From Candidatus Poseidoniaceae archaeon (GTDB lineage Archaea > Thermoplasmatota > Poseidoniia > Poseidoniales > Poseidoniaceae): a stretch of DNA of 24,122 bases. The stretch covers positions 1 to 24,122 of the forward strand of contig DUIP01000044.1 in assembly GCA_013330285.1 (NCBI GenBank), given 5' to 3'. This document shows, one piece after another, positions 13,827 through 21,519 of this stretch. The notes beneath the pieces are model-generated. The model saw nothing but the letters and a program-made list of their open reading frames with translations. It ran no database searches and was not told the DNA's origin. The translations under genes were made by a program, and so were the position numbers. The first letter of the stretch is position 1. Each line of letters opens with the position of its first letter.

Positions 13827-14968
13827 ATGGATTCATTCCAGCACGCACCTTCTTGAAGGAAGCGCCATTGGTTCAATTGAGCCTCATGCAAATGCAGCTG
13901 GGAGAGCACCTCCGTTTGACCCTGTTTGGGACAAGCCATGGACCCAGAGTCGGTGCTGTTCTCGAAGGTGTGCCCGAGGGGATGATCGTCGATCACAATC
14001 GAATTGCTGAAGCGATGGCAACGCGAAGACCCGGAGGGCGCTACGCAAGCAAAAGGAATGAGGAAGACCGCGTTGAGTTGAGGTCTGGGGTCCTCGATGG
14101 GAAAACGACTGGGGATTCGATTGAACTCTCCATTAACAACCAAGATGCGAAATCAAAAGATTACAGTTTCCTCCCTCATCACCCACGACCTGGTCATCAG
14201 GACATGGTCATGCACAAGCGAACAAATGGTGAAGCGGACCTTCGCGGCGGTGGCACCTCATCCGCCCGCCTAACTGCGCCGATTGTTGCTGCAGCAGCCT
14301 TTGTTTCACCCTTGATCGCCCCACTTGGCATCACTGCCGAAGCCCATGTTGGGGCCATCGGGCCAGTCGAAGCGGGTGAAATGGAGAAGCAACCACCTCG
14401 CTGGGCTAATGATGCATGCAAAGAGATGCGTTGCAGAGATCCAACGGCTGCAGAGGCCATGGTCGAAATTGTTGAATCCCATAGGATGAGTCTCAATTCG
14501 ATTGGAAGTCGAGTCGATCTCACCATTAAAGGAACACCACTCGGTCTTGGAGAGCCTTGGTTTGATGGCATTGAACCTGCCATGGCTCGAGCGATGATGT
14601 CCATTCCTGCTGCACGCGGGGTTACCTTCGGCCGTGGTTTTCAAGTTGTCAACATGACTGGTTTGGACCATAATGACGCATGGGGCGGTACCCCAGAAGA
14701 GCCAATGCCTTTGGGCGAACAACCTGATGGGGTGTTGGCTGGCCTCTCAACCACCGCACCAATACGCTGCTCAGTGGCTTTCAAACCTCCATCCAGCATC
14801 GCTTCACAGCAGGTCACACTCAATCTTGAAAGCGGAAAAATGGAACCACTGACTGTGAAAGGACGTCATGATCCGGTCTTGGGCCCAAGGGCAGTAGCGG
14901 TTGTCGAGGCTATGGCTATTCTTGTGCTCACTGATTTGGCTCTGCGCGGGGGATTCATCGATGAGTGA
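13823..14968 (+). CDS. aroC: Chorismate synthase
   Basis: 381 residues from the ATG that overlaps the shikimate kinase stop (ATGA). A second ATG at 13886 would give a more typical N-terminus (MQMQLGEHLRLTLFGTSHG), so the first 21 residues may be untranslated or a lineage extension. It converts EPSP to chorismate using reduced FMN. The two family histidines are visible in FGTSHG and in RPGHQDMVMH. The C-terminal signature RHDPVLGPRAVAVVEAM is intact. The flavin-region motif reads GGGTSSARLTA instead of the usual GGGRSSARETA, and GESHG is GTSHG, so this is a diverged member. The gene also overlaps the aspartate kinase start by 8 nt. Confidence 0.94.
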   Translation: MNGFIPARTFLKEAPLVQLSLMQMQLGEHLRLTLFGTSHGPRVGAVLEGVPEGMIVDHNRIAEAMATRRPGGRYASKRNEEDRVELRSGVLDGKTTGDSIELSINNQDAKSKDYSFLPHHPRPGHQDMVMHKRTNGEADLRGGGTSSARLTAPIVAAAAFVSPLIAPLGITAEAHVGAIGPVEAGEMEKQPPRWANDACKEMRCRDPTAAEAMVEIVESHRMSLNSIGSRVDLTIKGTPLGLGEPWFDGIEPAMARAMMSIPAARGVTFGRGFQVVNMTGLDHNDAWGGTPEEPMPLGEQPDGVLAGLSTTAPIRCSVAFKPPSSIASQQVTLNLESGKMEPLTVKGRHDPVLGPRAVAVVEAMAILVLTDLALRGGFIDE

Positions 14969-16289
14969 AGCGATAACTGTGCACAAATTTGGCGGATCAT
15001 GTTTGCGTGATTCATCCGACCTTGATCGGATTGCCGAAGTTGTTGGCGAATGGAATGGACGTACCATGGTCGTTGTTTCCGCCCTCTGGGGGACAACGGA
15101 TCGACTGATGCGAGCCAGCATGGAACCGCGCTACGCGAGTCGTCTAGTGAACGACTTGTCGAGTCAACATCTTCGATTTGCCCCCGGCTTGCTCAACAGT
15201 GAGATTGGGCCTTTATTCAAGAAAGTCTTGAATGGCATTGAACAATCATTGGTTGAATTAGCAAGCACACCCACGAATCCAGTTGCGATCAACAGATTGC
15301 TTGCTGCAGGTGAGCGCCTTTCAGCACTCGTTGTTGCGCATCGCCTCAAGCAATATGGAATCGATGCACATCCAGTTGGAGCAGAGGACATAGGCCTCAG
15401 ATTGAACGGCATCAACAGAGCACCTACAGTCGACCTTGAGGCGTCAATGAACCTCCTCGATCGAACTTCTTTGTACGGCACACCGGTCATCACTGGTTGG
15501 TTTGGCGAAGGTAAGGATGGTCAACTGGCACTGCTTAGCCGAGGTGGCTCAGATCACACTGCCACATCTATTGCAAGGCTGGTTGATGCCAACAAAGTCA
15601 TTCTATGGAAGGATGTATGCGGCATCATGCCGCTGAATCCACGATGGGGCATCGAAACAGAACCCCTTGCTTACCTTGGCTATGGAGAAGCTTTGGAACT
15701 GTCTCGTCTTGACACTCCAATTCTCCACCCAGCCACTGTAGAACCTCTGATTGACACAGGCATTCCCCTCGAGGTCCGCCACTTACACGGCAGCATGGAT
15801 ACCAATTCTTCAACAGTCGTTGGCCCAGATTTGTACCAAGAAAACACCATCAAAGCCATTGGTTGTATGCCAAGTGTGGCCTCCATTCGCTGTCAAAGCA
15901 AATCCTTGGAACAACAAAGCCGCCGACTTGGAGAAGTTCTCGTACAATTTGATCAAGAAGGGATTGCATGTTGGCATTTGGACTCCCAGCCTGGAGATAT
16001 TCGTTGGATTGTGTCCCAACATGATTCCAGCAAAGCAAAGCGTTTGATTGAAGATCAATTTGGCCAAGCTTCACAGGAAAGCCATACTGCTCTTCTTTCC
16101 CTTGTAGGAAACCGTGAGAAGGCTCAGGAAGTCCTCGATGCACGGGGTGCTGAAGCACTTGGTGTTGAGATTCTATCCGACACAGGTCATGCTGTGCGTT
16201 TACTTGCGCAAACGAAAGACATGGGTCAACTGCTGCATGAGTTAAGTCGACAATGCAACGTAGAACACGTTGTCAAAACAAGAGACTGA
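14961..16289 (+). CDS. lysC: Aspartate kinase
   Basis: 442 residues from ATG 14961, which has GGGGGA nine nucleotides upstream and gives the normal start MSEAITVHKFGGSC. The kinase domain has KFGGS (9-13), AAGERLSA (115-122), RGGSDHTATSIA (194-205) and LWKDVCGIMPLNPR (215-228). The C-terminal 150 residues hold an ACT-like region (ALLSLVGNREKAQEV onwards), suggesting allosteric control. It makes aspartyl phosphate, which leads to aspartate semialdehyde, the amino-group donor substrate of the ADTH synthase encoded at the head of this operon. That explains its place among the aro genes. Aspartate semialdehyde dehydrogenase is not in the window. The product also feeds threonine, methionine and lysine synthesis. 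Confidence 0.93.
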   Translation: MSEAITVHKFGGSCLRDSSDLDRIAEVVGEWNGRTMVVVSALWGTTDRLMRASMEPRYASRLVNDLSSQHLRFAPGLLNSEIGPLFKKVLNGIEQSLVELASTPTNPVAINRLLAAGERLSALVVAHRLKQYGIDAHPVGAEDIGLRLNGINRAPTVDLEASMNLLDRTSLYGTPVITGWFGEGKDGQLALLSRGGSDHTATSIARLVDANKVILWKDVCGIMPLNPRWGIETEPLAYLGYGEALELSRLDTPILHPATVEPLIDTGIPLEVRHLHGSMDTNSSTVVGPDLYQENTIKAIGCMPSVASIRCQSKSLEQQSRRLGEVLVQFDQEGIACWHLDSQPGDIRWIVSQHDSSKAKRLIEDQFGQASQESHTALLSLVGNREKAQEVLDARGAEALGVEILSDTGHAVRLLAQTKDMGQLLHELSRQCNVEHVVKTRD

Positions 16290-16290
16290 A

Positions 16291-17214
16291 TCACTCTGCT
16301 CGCTTCTCTCGGAAGTTTTGCAGGTGGGTTGGAAGGTTCAATGCGAACAAGCCGCCGACCACCAAGAAGACAAAGAAGGTCCCAAGGGCAACTCCATAGA
16401 CTGAAATGAGCTCAACAGACTCTTCCATGCGCAGTGCGGTATCTTTGGAGAAAATACCCACAAAGAATGGGAGAATCGTGTTTGCCGACAACACGACTGT
16501 TGCAAGACCAACTGCAATAATTGGGTTGATAATGAGTGAACGGTGGTACTTACCAACGATCTTTTGCGGGTTCATCACGTAGACTTCGTTGGTTCGAATG
16601 CTGGTGTCGAGCATCGAGTATCGAAGAACACCATTGCTAAGTTCGAAGTACATAATCAACAAGACAGCATAGACGACGACAAGGCCAGAAAGCAACAACG
16701 GCTTGTCCTGCAGTGCAAACAAATCATTGGAAAGAGTGACCTTTGAAGAAGCAAACCTCAAAATTGCGAGAATGAACATTAAGTTGCTCACGAGGGTAAA
16801 TCTTCCATCACGTTGGAATGTGCCCCAGAAGCCAGTCCCGGTTGCTGCTACAATAAGTGCCAATTGAAGCACAGTAGCAATACCAAGGCTTCCAGTGATC
16901 ATGTACCAAATGGTACCTTCTGGTGGCGAAATCAAGTACGTCAGCATAGCAAGTGCGACAAGGACTCCATACACACAAAGTTGCAAGGTTTGAACCCACT
17001 TTGCTGGAGGTAAGAACTTTGTTTTTGGAACGAGAGGTCCGCCAAGGAGGCTTTCAATGAATGTTGGAATTTCCACGGTTGGAATTGCATCCTTTGGAAT
17101 GTCGCTCCCTGCACCAATTTGACCTGCTGCCTTCTTTCGGGAAGGAGCTGATGAACGTACGGTCTTTCCATCGTAAAGGTGGGCAGTATCGCTGGATGGC
17201 TTGCTTACTGTCAT
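16291..17214 (-). CDS. Six-TM membrane protein of the MoxR-DUF58 cluster
   Basis: 307 residues, family not recognised. The first 75 residues are polar with basic patches (SSAPSRKKAAG) and probably cytoplasmic. TM helices are predicted at about 77-96, 103-126, 140-156, 172-191, 228-252 and 268-294. The loop at 195-227 is hydrophilic, and the short C-terminus is basic (NFREKRAE). No catalytic motif was seen. It follows the DUF58 gene by 9 bp with GAGGTGA before its ATG, so it is the last gene of that operon and probably a membrane partner of the MoxR/DUF58 system. Its stop codon lies one base from that of the convergent aspartate kinase gene. Confidence 0.85.
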   Translation of the reverse strand: MTVSKPSSDTAHLYDGKTVRSSAPSRKKAAGQIGAGSDIPKDAIPTVEIPTFIESLLGGPLVPKTKFLPPAKWVQTLQLCVYGVLVALAMLTYLISPPEGTIWYMITGSLGIATVLQLALIVAATGTGFWGTFQRDGRFTLVSNLMFILAILRFASSKVTLSNDLFALQDKPLLLSGLVVVYAVLLIMYFELSNGVLRYSMLDTSIRTNEVYVMNPQKIVGKYHRSLIINPIIAVGLATVVLSANTILPFFVGIFSKDTALRMEESVELISVYGVALGTFFVFLVVGGLFALNLPTHLQNFREKRAE

Positions 17215-17223
17215 CGTTTCACC

Positions 17224-18537
17224 TCAGAATCCTCGTGCCCCTGCGAGGGCGGTTGAAAGGAGCATATCGGGCTCCCAATCCATGATATTGACGCCGAGTC
17301 CACGCAATTCACTGATGAGTACGTCTCGCTCGGTTTTCATGACTTCATATCCAGTACGGTCAATTCGTCGTGCATCAAACTCGAATTCGAGGGATGATGG
17401 TGTGAGAACCGTCACATCGAAATCACGTGCTCGGAAGTCGCGGAGTGCGTTGACGATGGTTGGATCGTCTTCAAGATTGGAAAGGAAGATGATTGGGCTT
17501 CCTTTGTTGATGTGTGGCAAAATACGGTTCACGACCACTTGCAGTGGAATGTTGCCTCGTGCAACAGCACCAGCAAGTTTCGTCAGAATCACATAGAGTT
17601 GCTTCTTTCCAGTGTCACGGTCAACGCTGACAACTTCATCGCCATACACGATGACACCGACGCTGTCACGGCGGCCAAGGAAGTACTTGGTCAGCGATGC
17701 AGCCGCACGTGTCGAGTACACCAATGCATTTCGAGACACTGGTCCAGTTTCTGCAACTGAACGTGAATCCACGATAATGATGATGTCGGAAACAGCGTCA
17801 CGCTCACGTTCGTTGACCATGAGTTTTCCAGATCGTGCGTATGCCGACCAGTTGATGGCACGGAATGAATCGCCTTCGAAATACTCACGTAGTGAGTAAA
17901 ATTCAGACCCAGGACCTGGTTGACGGATGTTGACCGCACCGGTGAAAATTTTCGGAACACGCGATTTGACAAAGGTCTCTTTGAGATCTTCCATCTTCGG
18001 GAACACAAGGAAATCATTGTAGACATGCAATTCCTTTTCCTTGTGGAACAGACCGAATGGGTCTTGAATCCTGACAGCCACAGGACCCACGCTGTAGAAG
18101 CCTCGGAGAGGGCATTCAACTGTGTATTCGATGAGGGTTTCACGGCGAGGCCCGAGTTCCATCAAGATGTAATTTGCACCATCTTTGATGCGCATCACTT
18201 CAGGAACACGGTCGCGTACTTCCAAGATCTTGGCCAATGACGAATGATTTTGCATCCGTAATGTGATGTTTAACTCACCATCTTCGAAGATTCGAGCGCT
18301 CGAGAGTTTACGCATGGCAGTAACACTACCAAGAGCGACACCCTCTTCGCCAGTCCATTCTTCTGCACGACGGCCGCTGGATGCGACGTCTGCGTGGCCA
18401 CCGAACAAGGCAGCCCAGGTAAGGAAAACGAAGATAACAACCGCAATTGTAACCAGTTGGGAGTTTCGCAAGGTCAACCCAAGCAAATACATGGCAACAG
18501 CCAAACTTCCCAGCATAGCAGATTTACGGCTCCACAT
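17224..18537 (-). CDS. DUF58 protein with vWA-like domain
   Basis: 437 residues from ATG 18537. A TTG one codon earlier is also possible, but GAGGTGAT at 18543-18550 favours the ATG. Two hydrophobic helices at the N-terminus (about 8-42) anchor it. The middle carries the DUF58 hallmark GPGSEFYSLREYFEGDSFRA then INWSAYARSGKLMVNE. A vWA-like region follows (DIIIIVDSRSVAETGP). Its metal-site motif reads D-S-R-S rather than D-x-S-x-S, so metal binding is uncertain. DUF58 proteins are regularly encoded beside MoxR ATPases, and the pair is thought to act as an envelope chaperone or assembly system. Here the MoxR gene ends 35 bp upstream. Confidence 0.92.
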   Translation of the reverse strand: MWSRKSAMLGSLAVAMYLLGLTLRNSQLVTIAVVIFVFLTWAALFGGHADVASSGRRAEEWTGEEGVALGSVTAMRKLSSARIFEDGELNITLRMQNHSSLAKILEVRDRVPEVMRIKDGANYILMELGPRRETLIEYTVECPLRGFYSVGPVAVRIQDPFGLFHKEKELHVYNDFLVFPKMEDLKETFVKSRVPKIFTGAVNIRQPGPGSEFYSLREYFEGDSFRAINWSAYARSGKLMVNERERDAVSDIIIIVDSRSVAETGPVSRNALVYSTRAAASLTKYFLGRRDSVGVIVYGDEVVSVDRDTGKKQLYVILTKLAGAVARGNIPLQVVVNRILPHINKGSPIIFLSNLEDDPTIVNALRDFRARDFDVTVLTPSSLEFEFDARRIDRTGYEVMKTERDVLISELRGLGVNIMDWEPDMLLSTALAGARGF

Positions 18538-18542
18538 CAATC

Positions 18543-18550
18543 ATCACCTC
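18543..18550 (-). promoter_or_regulatory. Ribosome-binding site of the DUF58 gene
   Basis: GAGGTGAT on the minus strand ends 5 nt before ATG 18537, which selects that codon over the preceding TTG at 18540. Confidence 0.5.
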
Positions 18551-18572
18551 AATTCAAGTAACGTTGGTCAAC

Positions 18573-19724
18573 TCAAACGGTTGGCACAGGAACTTCTCGT
18601 AGGATTGCTTGAATCACTTCACCAGCTTCAAGACCCTTGATTTGATGTTCGGGTTTGAGGATGATTCTGTGCGCAATAGCAAGTTCAGAGACAGCCTTGA
18701 TGTCGTCAGGCGTGACAAAGTCACGTCCACGAAGGGCTGCTGCTGCACGAGAGGTCTTGAGCAAAGCTTGGGAACCACGAGGCGAAGCACCGACAAGAAC
18801 ACGAGGGTCCTCACGGGTTCGGGACACGATTTCAACCATGTACATACGAAGCGCTGGATCGACGTAGACGTCTTCACAGGCTTGTTGCATAGCGATCACA
18901 CGTTGTGGGTCGGTAATGACGTCGACATCGACTGCATCCTTACCACGTGAGATACGGCGGCGGAGGATTTCGTCTTCGTCAGCACGGTCAGGATAACCGA
19001 CAGACATCTTGAACATGAAACGGTCAAGTTGTGCTTCAGGAAGTGGGTATGTACCTTCTTGCTCGACCGGGTTTTGTGTGGCCATAACAATGAATGGTGC
19101 TGGGAGTTTGTGGGTCACCGTACCAATGGTCACCTGCTTCTCTTGCATAGCCTCAAGCAAAGCAGCTTGGGTCTTTGGAGGAGCACGGTTAATTTCGTCA
19201 GCAAGGAGAAGGTTACAGAACAAAGGTCCTGGCTTGAAGGTAAATTCACCCTTCTTTGCGTCGTAGATGTTGGTACCTGTGATGTCAGCAGGGAGCAAGT
19301 CAGGCGTGAATTGAACACGCTTGAAGTCACAACCTAGCGCATCAGCGAAGGTGTTGGTCATCAGTGTCTTTGCCAAACCAGGGTAATCTTCGAACAGAAG
19401 ATTGCCGTTCGACAAGATGTTGATCAACACATTGTCGATGACGTGAGGCTTACCGATAATCACTTTCTGCACTTCGGCAGCAATCGCTTGAGAGATTGCG
19501 CCGACGTGGGTCAAGCGGGCTTTGACCTCGGGGCTGGCTTGGTGCTTCGGCTGGGCCGGAGCGGCCGGTGCTGCTGGTGCAGGGGCTGGAGCCGCTGGTG
19601 CTGCTGGTGCAGGAGCTGCCGGCATTGGTGGTGCTGGTGCTGCTGGTGCGGCGGGGGCGGCTGGAGCCACAGGCATAGGCGGCGCTGGCGCGGGCGGGGC
19701 TGCGGGTGGGTTAGGGGGTTGCAT
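18573..19724 (-). CDS. MoxR-family AAA+ ATPase with Pro/Ala-rich N-terminal extension
   Basis: 383 residues. Residues 2-58 are almost only Pro and Ala (with a few Met), an extended low-complexity segment absent from ordinary MoxR proteins of about 320 residues. The AAA+ core follows: Walker A in FEDYPGLAKT (111-120), the MoxR motif FTPDLLPADITG (139-150), Walker B LLLADEINRAPP (172-183), sensor region MATQNPVEQEGTYPLPEAQ and arginine-finger motif LDRFMFK. The C-terminal lid domain ends near VPVP. It probably remodels client proteins together with the DUF58 and membrane partners. The ATG has GGAGG nine nucleotides upstream. It lies 19 bp after the DUF4350-like gene. Confidence 0.93.
   Translation of the reverse strand: MQPPNPPAAPPAPAPPMPVAPAAPAAPAAPAPPMPAAPAPAAPAAPAPAPAAPAAPAQPKHQASPEVKARLTHVGAISQAIAAEVQKVIIGKPHVIDNVLINILSNGNLLFEDYPGLAKTLMTNTFADALGCDFKRVQFTPDLLPADITGTNIYDAKKGEFTFKPGPLFCNLLLADEINRAPPKTQAALLEAMQEKQVTIGTVTHKLPAPFIVMATQNPVEQEGTYPLPEAQLDRFMFKMSVGYPDRADEDEILRRRISRGKDAVDVDVITDPQRVIAMQQACEDVYVDPALRMYMVEIVSRTREDPRVLVGASPRGSQALLKTSRAAAALRGRDFVTPDDIKAVSELAIAHRIILKPEHQIKGLEAGEVIQAILREVPVPTV
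19554..19721 (-). repeat. Low-complexity Pro/Ala codon repeat in the MoxR gene
   Basis: Imperfect GGTGCTGCT-type tandem repeats (plus-strand view) encode about 56 residues of alternating Pro and Ala. The region is GC-rich compared with its surroundings, and the units are imperfect, so replication slippage could change its length. Confidence 0.7.
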
Positions 19725-19743
19725 GTCTATTTTCCTCCAAATT

Positions 19744-21330
19744 TCAATTTCCCCAACGTCTAATGTGCGGGATCAACTCACGCAATTCGTCGTTGGAGTA
19801 GATGCGGTTGGAACTGATCAGTTCCACCAATCGCGGGTCACGCACCATCTGCATGATTTCCGCTGGGGATTTGCGCATGAATTCATCACGCGTCAAATCG
19901 TTAAACTGGCGCACCTTTGAGAGCAATGCTTCTCTGGTGCGCATTTGATATTGAGCAGCATCAACTTTTGTTGGGCGCTCTCTGAATCGTGTTAGATCGA
20001 ATACGTGGCGCCAGTTTTCCTTCTCTGGGACCACCATAATTGCAATAGCAAGCAATGCAAAGAGATTGAGGATGATGAGCCACTTGAGCACAACATCGCT
20101 TGTCAAGAGAACAATGGCGCCCATTGCTTCTGTAAATGGAGCGGAGAGAGGGCTAGCGACGTGACGGCTCTCATCGAAGACGATGAAGAAATTGTCATTG
20201 AATCGAGTAATCTTTGTCGAGATATCCTCATTGTCCTTTTCCATCATGTCTTGCATGAGGGCTTGGAAGTACTGCCCATTTCCGTTCCAAGTTGTGTCGC
20301 CTTGGGCATCGGACAATCCTTGGGAATCAGAATTCCAACAGTTGTGTCCTTGTTGCACATAATACGGAGAACTGCATTGTTGGTAGCCAACTTCTTCGGC
20401 AATATCCTTGTCCCATAGATGGTTTGCAAGAGCAGAGTGGTCTGCCACGAACACAATAGAACCTGTCACTGAAACTTCGCCTTGGTCGTTGTTTGAGGTT
20501 TGATCAAGGACGCTGATGCCAGGATAATCAATTCGGACAATGAGTCCCGTCTTTCCTTCACCAAGGGTTGGATTGTTGGCGCTGTTGATGTCGAGGTTGC
20601 TCGAGTCGGTCACAATGACGGCAGAAGTCGATGCTGCGGCAAGGACATTGACGTCACGGTTCGAATCGGTTTGGTCATCAAGAACCTGGATTGCGGTTGG
20701 GCGGTGGAACAGGACCGGTAGACGGCAGTTGTCATAGACGCCGATGTCAAGGTTGCCCTGTGCGCAAGGAATCAAGCGCTCATCGCCCATTTCTGTGACA
20801 TTTGCACGCAGGCTTGCTGCAGCCCATAGTCTGCGGTAATCGCCGGGCAGCACCTCATCGAGTTCGTCGGTCATCTCATAGTAGCGTTGGTCATCAAGGA
20901 CCATGTCGCCGAAGTACTTGACACCAAATTGGTCGGCCACAAGTTGAGCGTTGGTTGAGTTGGCTGCGAGAATGACCTTTCCGCCTTTTTTGGTGACGAA
21001 ATCATACACGGCTGATGCTTCAGCAGCATCGAATGGTTTCTCTGGACCTGCAATAACGAGCATGGTGCGGTGAGGGTCTTGCCAGTCGTTCACCAGCATA
21101 GGTGTCGACATGGTGTTTGCAATCGAGAAATCAGCCGAAGCGAAATCGTCTCGCATGGAGGTCAGTTGCTGATTTGAATATTCATCGTCTGCTGTAGCGT
21201 ACGGGGACAGAACAGTTTGCTTGTTCAAACTGACCAATCCGATCAAAGCGACGGAAAGAACGAGTGAGGCCATAAGTCCGACCTTAAGCCAAGATTCAAC
21301 TGACAGTTTTTTTGCTTCTGTTTCTGCCAA
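19744..21330 (-). CDS. DUF4350-like membrane protein of the MoxR cluster
   Basis: 528 residues. The start is TTG 21330, chosen because AGGAGGG lies 6 nt upstream and the protein begins sensibly (MAETEAKKLS). A TM helix at about 15-35 is followed by an extracytoplasmic domain of about 370 residues whose early part (MLVIAGPEKPFDAAEASAVY, then TKKGGKVILAAN) resembles the DUF4350/ThuA-like Rossmann-type fold. A second TM lies at about 410-432. A cytoplasmic tail of about 90 charged residues ends in ELIPHIRRWGN. DUF4350 proteins commonly accompany MoxR and DUF58. The domain assignment is from pattern memory and could be a distant relative. It is the first gene of a four-gene operon. Confidence 0.8.
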   Translation of the reverse strand: MAETEAKKLSVESWLKVGLMASLVLSVALIGLVSLNKQTVLSPYATADDEYSNQQLTSMRDDFASADFSIANTMSTPMLVNDWQDPHRTMLVIAGPEKPFDAAEASAVYDFVTKKGGKVILAANSTNAQLVADQFGVKYFGDMVLDDQRYYEMTDELDEVLPGDYRRLWAAASLRANVTEMGDERLIPCAQGNLDIGVYDNCRLPVLFHRPTAIQVLDDQTDSNRDVNVLAAASTSAVIVTDSSNLDINSANNPTLGEGKTGLIVRIDYPGISVLDQTSNNDQGEVSVTGSIVFVADHSALANHLWDKDIAEEVGYQQCSSPYYVQQGHNCWNSDSQGLSDAQGDTTWNGNGQYFQALMQDMMEKDNEDISTKITRFNDNFFIVFDESRHVASPLSAPFTEAMGAIVLLTSDVVLKWLIILNLFALLAIAIMVVPEKENWRHVFDLTRFRERPTKVDAAQYQMRTREALLSKVRQFNDLTRDEFMRKSPAEIMQMVRDPRLVELISSNRIYSNDELRELIPHIRRWGN

Positions 21331-21336
21331 TCTTTT

Positions 21337-21343
21337 CCCTCCT
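21337..21343 (-). promoter_or_regulatory. Strong Shine-Dalgarno deciding a TTG start
   Basis: AGGAGGG on the minus strand, 6 nt before TTG 21330. There is no ATG near the N-terminus before the first TM helix, so the rare start codon seems to be compensated by a near-perfect ribosome-binding site. Confidence 0.65.
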
Positions 21344-21481
21344 ATACCTCGTCTCGCGCATCATATACTCGTAGAGACATTCGACGGAACTTCGCTCCAC
21401 TCATAATGGTTCTCCATGAGTGCTCCGATAAAAATCGAGAGATGAAGAGGTTGATATACCTCCTGTGCACAAAGTTTAGGA
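21344..21481 (-). promoter_or_regulatory. Intergenic region with candidate promoter(s) of the DUF4350-MoxR operon
   Basis: This is the bulk of a 189-bp gap between two minus-strand genes. Two TATA-like elements are visible on the minus strand: GAGTATATGAT near 21360-21370, too close to leave room for the ribosome-binding site, and GGTATATCAA near 21451-21460. The second sits in an imperfect 16-bp palindrome (GAGGT / ACCTC arms, 21447-21462). The second would give a leader of about 100 nt and is the better candidate. No RNA gene was recognised. Confidence 0.35.
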
Positions 21482-21510
21482 CAAAATGGCCCCAAAAATG
21501 TAAGAAAACT
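21482..21510 (-). terminator. Candidate oligo-T terminator after the PGF-CTERM gene
   Basis: On the minus strand, 10-35 nt after the stop codon, the sequence has three T-runs of 4-5 nt (TTTT, TTTTT, TTTT). Euryarchaeal termination occurs at such oligo-T stretches, so the hydroxylase operon may end here. There is no obvious stem. Confidence 0.4.
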
Positions 21511-21519
21511 ACATCCGGT

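Noticed and set aside
19522..19920. Plus-strand Gly/Ala-rich frame resembling a collagen- or silk-like protein
   Set aside because: It is the reverse complement of the Pro/Ala codon repeat in the MoxR gene and has no ribosome-binding site or continuation.
21361..21417. Possible 18-codon mini-gene on the minus strand (MENHYEWSEVPSNVSTSI) in the intergenic region
   Set aside because: No ribosome-binding site close to the ATG and no conservation evidence; it overlaps a candidate TATA element.
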